DNA of 64,000 bases from Massilia yuzhufengensis (GTDB lineage Bacteria > Pseudomonadota > Gammaproteobacteria > Burkholderiales > Burkholderiaceae_D): NCBI RefSeq assembly GCF_900112225.1, contig NZ_FOLD01000005.1, forward strand, positions 1 through 64,000. Direction: 5' to 3'. Of the stretch, positions 47,697-54,648 are shown one piece after another. A program made the position numbers and the translations under genes. The notes below the pieces were generated by a model that saw only the letters and a program-made list of their open reading frames with translations, was not told the origin of the DNA and searched no databases. The number at the start of each line of letters is the position of its first letter. Position 1 is the first letter of the stretch.

Positions 47697-48209
47697 ATGA
47701 ACATTCAAGCCAAACTGATCATCGCCGCCATGGGCCTTGCCGCACTGCCGCTGGCCCAGGCGAACGATTTCGAAGACTTCGGCCGCGTGGTGCGCGTGCA
47801 GCCCCGCGTCGAACAGATCCGCATGCCGCGCCAGGAATGCCGCACCGAATACGTGCAGGTGCCGGTCCAGCAAGAACGCGGCGCAGGCGGCGGCATCGTC
47901 GGCGGTATCGTGGGCGGCCTGCTCGGCAACCAGGTCGGCAGCGGTAGCGGCCGCGTTGCAGCCACCGCCGCCGGCGCCATCGCCGGCGCCATGGTCGGCG
48001 ACCGTGCCGAAAACGCCAACCGCCCGCAAGGCGGCGTGCAGGAACAGGCCGTGCGCCAGTGCCGCACCGTCGATGCGTTCGAATCGCGCACCAACGGCTA
48101 CGACGTGACCTACGAATACCGCGGCCAGACCTATACTTCCACGATGAGCCGTGACCCGGGCAACCGCGTGCGCCTGCGCGTGTCGGTGCAGCCGCTCGAC
48201 GCGTATTGA
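47697..48209 (+). CDS. glycine zipper 2TM domain envelope protein
   Basis: Envelope protein of 170 residues related to the Rickettsia 17-kDa antigen / SlyB-like group. A Sec signal peptide ends near ALPLAQAND (residue 22). A region with CRTEYVQVPVQQ is followed by the glycine zipper GGGIVGGIVGGLLGNQVGSG and GAIAGAMVGDRAEN (about 63-105), then a C-terminal soluble part with YDVTYEYRGQTYTSTMSRDP. There is no lipobox Cys, so it is not a lipoprotein of the SlyB type. Stress-type envelope function is inferred only from the family. Confidence 0.85.
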   Translation: MNIQAKLIIAAMGLAALPLAQANDFEDFGRVVRVQPRVEQIRMPRQECRTEYVQVPVQQERGAGGGIVGGIVGGLLGNQVGSGSGRVAATAAGAIAGAMVGDRAENANRPQGGVQEQAVRQCRTVDAFESRTNGYDVTYEYRGQTYTSTMSRDPGNRVRLRVSVQPLDAY

Positions 48210-48317
48210 TTGACGCGCCGGCGCCTGCCGCCGGCGTTTGCCTCAGCTTCCCGTGGCGCGTGCTTGCGCTACGGGAACGCCTCCACTGATAATAGGGCGA
48301 TTCAACCAGGCTGCCCT

Positions 48318-49100
48318 ATGCTCATCAAACGTAAATCCATCGAACAGGCCGAATCCTCGCGCCGCCCCACGCGCAAGCCCAAGTTCGCGCCCGTCACCCT
48401 GTCCGAGCAGGACGGTATCCGCTACCTGCACTTCGGCACCGAATGGGTGCAGGGCGCCATGCGCATCCGCAAGCCGGACTGGCCAGAACTGGAGTACGCC
48501 CAGCAGATGATGGCGTGGATGCTGTTCATCGATGCCCCGCAGGCCATTGCCCAGCTGGGGCTCGGCGCTGGCACCTTGAGCAAATTCTGCTATCGCCAGT
48601 TCCCGCAGGCGCGCATTACTGCCGTCGAGCTCAATGAGTCCGTGGTCGGCATCTGCGCCTCGATGTTCAAGCTGCCGCCCAACGACGAACGCATGGACGT
48701 GCTCGTGATGGACGCGATGGACTTCGTCACCGACCGCGCCCACCACGGCGCCTTCGACGTGCTGCAGTGCGACCTGTACGACGCGACCGCGCGCGGCCCC
48801 GTGCTGGACACGCCCGAGTTCTACCAGGCCTGCAACGACTGCCTGGCCGAGGGTGGCATCATGACAGTGAACCTGTTCGGCGACCACCCGAGCTTCGCCA
48901 AGAACCTCAAGGCCATGAAACTCGCATTTGCCGATGTGATCTGCCTGCCGGAAGTCCACGACGGCAATGTCGTGGCGCTGTGCTTCCGCGACCGGCCGCA
49001 GCTGGACAAAGAAGCGCTGGCCGCGCGCGCCGCGCAGATCGTGGCATCGACCAAGCTGCCGGCCAAGTCCTGGGTCAAGGGCATCTTCAGCACCGACTGA
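48318..49100 (+). CDS. spermidine synthase-like methyltransferase-fold protein
   Basis: The 260-residue protein has a Rossmann core of the SpeE type: AIAQLGLGAGTLSKFCYRQF, ITAVELNESVVGICASMFKL, and LVMDAMDFV followed by FDVLQCDLYDATARGPVL. The Gly-x-Gly motif and acidic residue for the nucleoside are present. It lacks the gatekeeper layout of true polyamine synthases, so it may be a distant family member with another substrate. The ATG at 48318 (MLIKRKSIEQ) is chosen; the longer frame from 48210 is not protein-like. Followed by an orphan PilB-type ATPase. Confidence 0.8.
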   Translation: MLIKRKSIEQAESSRRPTRKPKFAPVTLSEQDGIRYLHFGTEWVQGAMRIRKPDWPELEYAQQMMAWMLFIDAPQAIAQLGLGAGTLSKFCYRQFPQARITAVELNESVVGICASMFKLPPNDERMDVLVMDAMDFVTDRAHHGAFDVLQCDLYDATARGPVLDTPEFYQACNDCLAEGGIMTVNLFGDHPSFAKNLKAMKLAFADVICLPEVHDGNVVALCFRDRPQLDKEALAARAAQIVASTKLPAKSWVKGIFSTD

Positions 49101-49122
49101 TTCACCCTTACGGGAGCCGAAC

Positions 49123-50931
49123 GTGAATACGAATGCCTTCCCCTCCGCAGCCAAGCCGCCCCGCCTGCGCGCACTCGACCTGCAATCCATTTTTTCGTGG
49201 CTGCTGGCCGACGGCATCGTCACCAAGGACCACGTCAAGGCCCACTTCGCCCAGTCCCAGGGCATCCTGAAGAATGCGGCCGGATCGATGCATCCGCTGA
49301 CCGCCGTGGCCCAGTGCAAACTGGTCTCCAGCCTGCCGCCGCACCGGCTGCTCACGCTCGACGTGCTCACCGAATGGTGCGCGACCAAGGTCGGCCTGCC
49401 CTTTATCCGCATCGACCCGCTGAAGATCGATTTCACCAAGGTGGCGGACGTGATGTCGGCCAGCTATGCGGCGCGCTTCAATATTCTGCCGGTGGAAATG
49501 ACGGCTTCCACCTTGGTGGTGGCGACGGCGGATCCGGCGAATACTGAATGGGAAGCGGAGATCGCCAAGGTCTCGCGCCGCAAGATCGAACTGGTGCTGG
49601 CCAATCCGCTCGACATCGGCCAATACATTTCACAGTTCTTCAGCCTGGCCAAATCGATCCGCGACGCCAACCGCAACACCGGGCAAGACCTGGCGATGCG
49701 GAACAACTTCGAGCAGCTGGTTGAACTCGGCAAATCGAACAAACAGTTCGATGCGAACGACCAGCACATCGTGAATATCGTCGACTGGCTGTGGAGTTAT
49801 GCGTTCGAGCAGCGCGCGTCCGATATTCACCTGGAGCCGAAGCGCGAATACGCGGTGGTGCGCTTTCGCATCGACGGCGTGCTGCATCAGGTCTACCAGG
49901 TGCCGGCGGTGGTGATGATCGCCATGACCGCGCGCATCAAGCTGCTGGGGCGGATGGACGTGATCGAAAAGCGGCGGCCGCAGGATGGACGCATCAAGAC
50001 ACGTACCGCGGGCGGGCAGGAAGTTGAATTGCGGCTCTCGACGCTGCCCACTGCGTTCGGCGAAAAACTGGTGATGCGTATCTTTGACCCGGAAGTGGTG
50101 GTCAAGACGCTGCCGGAACTGGGCTTCCCGCCGGACGATGCGCAGCGCTGGGATGCGCTGACCAATCGGCCGCACGGGATTATCCTGGTCACCGGGCCGA
50201 CCGGGTCGGGCAAGACGACCACCTTGTACACCACGCTCAAGGCGCTGGCGACCAGCGAAGTCAACGTCTGCACGGTGGAAGACCCGATCGAGATGGTGGA
50301 GGCGGCCTTCAACCAGATGCAGGTGCAGCCAGGGATCGACCTGTCCTTCGCCGACGGCGTGCGCGCGCTGATGCGGCAGGATCCGGACATCATCATGGTC
50401 GGCGAGATCCGCGATTTGCAGACGGCCGAGATGGCAATCCAGGCGGCGCTGACCGGGCACCTGGTGTTCTCGACCTTGCACACGAACGACGCGCCGGCGG
50501 CGGTGGTGCGTTTGCTGGAGCTGGGCGTGCCCGATTATCTGCTGGAAGCGACGCTGATCGGCGTGATGGCGCAGCGGCTGGTGCGTACGCTGTGCTCTGA
50601 ATGCAAGGCGCCGGGGGGAGAACTGAGCGACGAAGTGTGGCAAGGTATCGGCGGGGCCTGGAACATCCCGAAGCCGGCGACCGTGTATCGGCCGATTGGT
50701 TGTCCAGAGTGCCGCCAGACCGGGTATCGGGGGCGGACCGGCATCTATGAACTGCTGACCGTGAGCGAAGGCTTCGCGCATATCGTGCGCGAATCGGGCG
50801 ACATCCAGCGCCTGCGCCAGCAAAGCATCGCGGATGGGATGAAGCCCTTGCGGATTGCCGGGGCGATGAAGGTGGTCGAGGGCGTGACCACGGCGGATGA
50901 GGTGCTGAAGGTGACGGCGGCGCTGGTGTGA
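49123..50931 (+). CDS. PilB/GspE-family secretion or type IV pilus assembly ATPase
   Basis: Hexameric ATPase of the GspE/PulE/PilB family, 602 residues. An MshEN-type N-terminal domain (PFIRIDPLKIDFTKVADVMS) precedes the ATPase: Walker A GPTGSGKTT from residue 358, Asp box TVEDPIEMVEAAFNQMQV, Walker B DPDIIMVGEIRDLQTAEMA, His box TGHLVFSTLHTNDAPAA, and the four-Cys zinc site CSEC then CPEC. Start is a GTG at 49123 after a GGGAG site. No pilin, PilC or secretin gene is adjacent, so it is an orphan copy here. Confidence 0.88.
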   Translation: MNTNAFPSAAKPPRLRALDLQSIFSWLLADGIVTKDHVKAHFAQSQGILKNAAGSMHPLTAVAQCKLVSSLPPHRLLTLDVLTEWCATKVGLPFIRIDPLKIDFTKVADVMSASYAARFNILPVEMTASTLVVATADPANTEWEAEIAKVSRRKIELVLANPLDIGQYISQFFSLAKSIRDANRNTGQDLAMRNNFEQLVELGKSNKQFDANDQHIVNIVDWLWSYAFEQRASDIHLEPKREYAVVRFRIDGVLHQVYQVPAVVMIAMTARIKLLGRMDVIEKRRPQDGRIKTRTAGGQEVELRLSTLPTAFGEKLVMRIFDPEVVVKTLPELGFPPDDAQRWDALTNRPHGIILVTGPTGSGKTTTLYTTLKALATSEVNVCTVEDPIEMVEAAFNQMQVQPGIDLSFADGVRALMRQDPDIIMVGEIRDLQTAEMAIQAALTGHLVFSTLHTNDAPAAVVRLLELGVPDYLLEATLIGVMAQRLVRTLCSECKAPGGELSDEVWQGIGGAWNIPKPATVYRPIGCPECRQTGYRGRTGIYELLTVSEGFAHIVRESGDIQRLRQQSIADGMKPLRIAGAMKVVEGVTTADEVLKVTAALV

Positions 50932-50953
50932 TTGCGGCGTTGCACAATTAACA

Positions 50954-50983
50954 CTGGCGCAAACCGGAACAGCCGGCTATAAT
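50954..50983 (+). promoter_or_regulatory. promoter of the first tRNA-Lys
   Basis: A perfect TATAAT at 50978-50983 lies 12 nt before the tRNA. The best -35 is the weak CTGGCG at 50954-50959 with an 18-nt spacer. Confidence 0.6.
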
Positions 50984-50995
50984 GCTGCCTCTTTC

Positions 50996-51071
50996 GGGTC
51001 GTTAGCTCAGCTGGTAGAGCAGCGGACTTTTAATCCGTTGGTCGCAGGTTCGAATCCCGCACGGCCTACCA
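50996..51071 (+). tRNA. tRNA-Lys (anticodon UUU), copy 1
   Basis: The 76-nt gene with encoded CCA reads GGGTCGTTAGCTCAG at the start and ACGGCCTACCA at the end. The anticodon loop CTTTTAA gives UUU. It is identical base for base to 58263-58338. Confidence 0.98.
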
Positions 51072-51088
51072 CGAATTTGTTGTAGTAA

Positions 51089-51122
51089 GAAGGGCGTTAC
51101 GAGAAATCGTAGCGCCCTTTTT
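51089..51122 (+). terminator. terminator after tRNA-Lys copy 1
   Basis: AGGGCGTTACGA and TCGTAGCGCCCT form a stem (one mismatch) followed by a T run, 18 nt after the tRNA. Confidence 0.85.
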
Positions 51123-51211
51123 GTATTTGGTTCAGAAAACGTCACATTCTCGAATCTAAGGCGATGTCATCGACAAAACTAGCCTGTAACTCTGTCGATC
51201 ACACTGAACAG

Positions 51212-53221
51212 TCAGGTCATTCGTTTTTCTTGATCAGCGGAAAACTGACTATCGCCTTCCAAACTTGCATATTCATATTTCTCGTCGCCACCTAAATATA
51301 CAACGCGCGGGTCGGAAGGGAGCGTTGCATCTTTAGCGAACCCGGCCAAAGAATCGTGCACATAGTTATCAAAAAATGCAATAATTTTCTCATCCTTCAA
51401 TCCGCTATTCTTCTCGAACTCGTTCTCGTAGGCATCTAACAGCGATTTATAATGCGGCCGGAGATTCCTGCGATTTTTTTTAACCAATCCATCACTCGCT
51501 CCGTTGTTAATTGCAATGCGAATAGCGCGCACGTCAGAAAGTAGTTGCTGGTCATACAACGTAAGCATAGCGTGAAACTTCCTCATGTTAGGAAGTGAGT
51601 CTTTTCGCGCCTTGGTAAGCAAACGGTCGCTCCGAGCAAGCTCGTACTTCTGGCGCGCCCTCTCGACGTTCACATTGTTTGCCGTAATTGCATCGCGTGC
51701 GTCACCACTTCCAGTTGTATTAGCTTGCATGTCCCGCGCTACAGTCAGGCCATCCAGAGAAATTTTTGCTATTGATTCCTTTAATTCAAGTGTTCGAACC
51801 TCTCTATCAAACGCTAAGTCTTTTTCCGAAAATTTAGCATCCTGAGACGCCACGATGGCAGCTTCCGTTTTGTCTCCTTCAGCTTTTTTCCTTATTGATC
51901 TAAACCGCCAGCCATAATAGAGTGCCATATGCCTATTAATACCATCCCCCAAGGTGGAGGCGGCTCCAACCTTTTTTATGTAATAATTATATATTTCACG
52001 TAACTTTTCATTGAACCTGAAATCTGCCTGATTATCTGCGGTCCACTCTGCCAACATAGGCACCCCACTCCGTATGGAATGTTCATACATGAGGCGTAAC
52101 GGCATCAAACTCAAGCTATCAACCGATACCAGACTTTTGGCCCCTTCGCCAGGCGCATAGCCCCCACCGACGTCGGAATGCGCTCCCGGAAAGACTGATT
52201 CATAGAAGTGCGTGGGTGTCGAAACCCTGCCGTTGGCGAGCGTACTTACGCTGTCCACTGGGAAGGAATTTCTTACCTCGTGAGCGGCGACAAAGTGTCT
52301 TACCTCCTCTACTGTTTCATCCACCCGCAGCCGTCCTCCCCAATCCTTGTGCCCATCTGCAGGGCCAGGCGCCGGGTCAGCGCCGGGCCTTCCGTCAGCG
52401 GCGAAAGCTAATCTTTCGGGGCGCGAAAGTCTGTAGTTCCTCAAGCGGTTGTCAATGTTTCCAGCTATGTCATGATTGTACGATTCGTATAGCCCGGTAA
52501 TGTTCGCGCTCATTGGCAAACCTACTGAAGCAACAGTATCGAACAAGCCCAGAAAACGGAAGCGCACTAGCCATGAACTATTCTTCAAGTACCACTTTTG
52601 GCCGCGCTTCTCGCATCTTTCTTCCATAATCATATTAAGAAATGCACGCGCCAAAGCCGCACCGCGACTAAATCCAAAAATGGCAACATTGATCTCTTGG
52701 ATTGCATTAGCGGGCACCCTTGCTTTTGCAATCGGAGCTTTCAAAAATTCATCAAGCTGCTTGAGCGCGAAGTTTAGGCGCTCTTCTCCCATTGACCCGC
52801 AACCGAGTCCTAACGCACTCCCACCATTGTCACCGACCTCGGGGAAATAAGTACCGACACCCGGAATGTAAACGGAAAGTATTCCATCAATCTGACTAGT
52901 AGGCTTGTGAGCCCGGTAAAGCCGCGCGACATTGCTATGCTTGAACAACTCCAGATCAAATTCTCGATTATTACCAGTTCCATCAAAAAAGAATGATAGC
53001 CAAAGGAATTGCTTACACGTAGTCACAGATCCTCTTTGAGCATTTGAGCTTTTTAAAGCAGCGATGCAATGACCAATCGAAGAAGGCTTCTGCACGCACG
53101 GCGCTTGATTTGCCAAAATATATTTAGCTTGATCTGGCCCTAAACGAAGCGCCGACGCACTCGGCTGCAATGCCGGGGATTTTGCATCGCCAAGGCCTTT
53201 GCTAGTGAAGTCTTTTCCCAT
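51212..53221 (-). CDS. DUF2235 / Tle1-like T6SS phospholipase effector
   Basis: Predicted antibacterial lipase delivered by a type VI system, 669 residues. The alpha/beta hydrolase part has SFFFDGTGNN (the DUF2235 opening), nucleophile Ser185 in GFSRGAA, Asp228 in GLFDTVASVG, and His348-Asp350 in PGAHSDVGGGYAPGEG. A helical, Lys/Glu-rich region of about 250 residues follows and ends with YVHDSLAGF and PRVVYLGGDEKYEYA, typical of the family. No PAAR or MIX domain, so loading probably needs VgrG and DUF4123. Base composition is clearly lower in GC than the flanks. It is last in the vgrG-DUF4123-DUF3304-DUF2235 row and overlaps the DUF3304 gene by 20 nt. Confidence 0.85.
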   Translation of the reverse strand: MGKDFTSKGLGDAKSPALQPSASALRLGPDQAKYILANQAPCVQKPSSIGHCIAALKSSNAQRGSVTTCKQFLWLSFFFDGTGNNREFDLELFKHSNVARLYRAHKPTSQIDGILSVYIPGVGTYFPEVGDNGGSALGLGCGSMGEERLNFALKQLDEFLKAPIAKARVPANAIQEINVAIFGFSRGAALARAFLNMIMEERCEKRGQKWYLKNSSWLVRFRFLGLFDTVASVGLPMSANITGLYESYNHDIAGNIDNRLRNYRLSRPERLAFAADGRPGADPAPGPADGHKDWGGRLRVDETVEEVRHFVAAHEVRNSFPVDSVSTLANGRVSTPTHFYESVFPGAHSDVGGGYAPGEGAKSLVSVDSLSLMPLRLMYEHSIRSGVPMLAEWTADNQADFRFNEKLREIYNYYIKKVGAASTLGDGINRHMALYYGWRFRSIRKKAEGDKTEAAIVASQDAKFSEKDLAFDREVRTLELKESIAKISLDGLTVARDMQANTTGSGDARDAITANNVNVERARQKYELARSDRLLTKARKDSLPNMRKFHAMLTLYDQQLLSDVRAIRIAINNGASDGLVKKNRRNLRPHYKSLLDAYENEFEKNSGLKDEKIIAFFDNYVHDSLAGFAKDATLPSDPRVVYLGGDEKYEYASLEGDSQFSADQEKRMT

Positions 53222-53768
53222 TTTTGCAATCTGAAAAATTGGATTTATCGGGCCGCCTGGCTTGCAAACTCAAACGCGGATCGGATATTCGCTCCGTTAA
53301 ATCGACCTGCACCGTCCCGTCCGGATAAAAGTGCGTTTCGATAAAGTTAGGATTCAGCCCAGGAACACGTTTTACTTCTAATTCAATTTCTTTGTAGGCG
53401 AATCTTTTCGTTTCGACCGTCGCACCAGTTTGCATGCTAGTTTCCAAAATTTTACAACCATCAACCTGCCAGCGAATTCTCAGTTGAATTGGATAAAGGG
53501 CGTGTTTTGCTACCCTAAAACAACAAGCGATCCCGCTTCCCCCGCTAGAGGGTGAACTTAAATTGATATGGCCGCCACTTGCATTATTTACACTGTAATC
53601 GGAAATATGGCGGTCCGTGTAGTTAAACCCTACCAACCCGAGAGTAGATAAGGAATCGCCTTGGAACTGCTGAGCAAAACTGATAGCAGCCCCCCCTAGA
53701 GACACGCATACAAATAATGCAGTCTTTATGATTCGATAGCCGAACCCATTTCTCAATGAGCTAGTCAT
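53202..53768 (-). CDS. DUF3304-like periplasmic protein, candidate immunity protein
   Basis: Predicted to protect the producer from the adjacent lipase. The 188-residue protein has a Sec signal peptide (TALFVCVSLGGAAISFA, cleavage about residue 35) and the DUF3304 pattern VGFNYTDRHISDYSVNNASG, then GSGIACCF with a Cys pair and IRWQVDGC. A periplasmic site fits Tle1-type effectors, which act on membranes from that side. ATG 53768 with an AAGGTG site is chosen; ATG 53798 is possible. It overlaps the effector by 20 nt and begins 16 nt after DUF4123. The immunity role is inference. Confidence 0.7.
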   Translation of the reverse strand: MTSSLRNGFGYRIIKTALFVCVSLGGAAISFAQQFQGDSLSTLGLVGFNYTDRHISDYSVNNASGGHINLSSPSSGGSGIACCFRVAKHALYPIQLRIRWQVDGCKILETSMQTGATVETKRFAYKEIELEVKRVPGLNPNFIETHFYPDGTVQVDLTERISDPRLSLQARRPDKSNFSDCKNGKRLH

Positions 53769-53784
53769 CCTTTTCACCTTATTT

Positions 53785-54648
53785 CTACTCCTCTTCATCA
53801 AGCGTAAAGAGTTCTGAGGAATCAAAATTTTCCTGTCTTAATTTTTCGAGGAAGCAGTGCCAATTAGAACCTTCGGTGAATTTTTCTCCTTCAATCAAAG
53901 GAATCGCAATGTATATCGCGATTTTCAAAACCGAATTCAAACCATCCTGTCTTGCCATGGATATTTTCTGCTTCACCAAATCATGCTGCATAGGCAGCGA
54001 TAAGGTCGCCGTAATTCGTGGATAATTTGACCGAAGCAAATCCAAAATTTGGTCTACCTCAGAAGCCTCAAGCAAAGCTATCTCTTGTGCTTGATTAAGT
54101 ATCAATGGCAGGGCAATTCGTTCCTGAGAACTAAAATTACTTCTTATCTCCCGTATTTCTCCATCTCTATTAACGTATCGCCAGCGTGCAGCCGGGCAAA
54201 AGAAGTAGTCTGCTTGTTCGACGGTCAAGACTTTCGTTAAATTTTCTAGAATTCTTGGATCAAAAAATCGAAGCATTGCATCCACGTCTTCAGAGAGCTT
54301 CGCATCAAGGCGCGCTACCAAGCTCTCTCTCATACAGCCTAGTTCGAGCGGTGAGGATAAAATGATGACAGTCGACGTGTAGGCACCGTTTAGCACCAAC
54401 CAATCCACGAAGCGTTGGGTCACTAAAGAACGCCCTTCTTCAGATGCCAAAACAAGAATCGGCGCAGCAGTTAGCGCGCTCTGCTCCGCCGTGGAATGAA
54501 GCAGACTCGTCCATTGCGCATTACATCTCGACAGTTGGTTAATCAACCCTGGCAACCCACCGTGATCTAGTAGCAAGTAAGTGTTCTCATTTGCGTCACT
54601 CATAAAATATTCTTTTTTAATTTCGCGAAAATTCATGGGATTGCTCAT
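53785..54648 (-). CDS. DUF4123 T6SS adaptor/chaperone
   Basis: DUF4123 proteins (Tap/TEC) load effectors onto VgrG. The 287-residue protein has the family pattern: NTYLLLDHGGLPGLINQL, a central ILSSPLELGCMRESLVARLD, and FFDPRILENLTKVL with RWRYVNRDGE. A further C-terminal helical part probably contacts the effector. The start at ATG 54648 overlaps the vgrG stop by 4 nt, indicating translational coupling; ATG 54603 is the main alternative. Base composition is low in GC like the effector. It lies between vgrG and the DUF3304-DUF2235 pair. Confidence 0.82.
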   Translation of the reverse strand: MSNPMNFREIKKEYFMSDANENTYLLLDHGGLPGLINQLSRCNAQWTSLLHSTAEQSALTAAPILVLASEEGRSLVTQRFVDWLVLNGAYTSTVIILSSPLELGCMRESLVARLDAKLSEDVDAMLRFFDPRILENLTKVLTVEQADYFFCPAARWRYVNRDGEIREIRSNFSSQERIALPLILNQAQEIALLEASEVDQILDLLRSNYPRITATLSLPMQHDLVKQKISMARQDGLNSVLKIAIYIAIPLIEGEKFTEGSNWHCFLEKLRQENFDSSELFTLDEEE

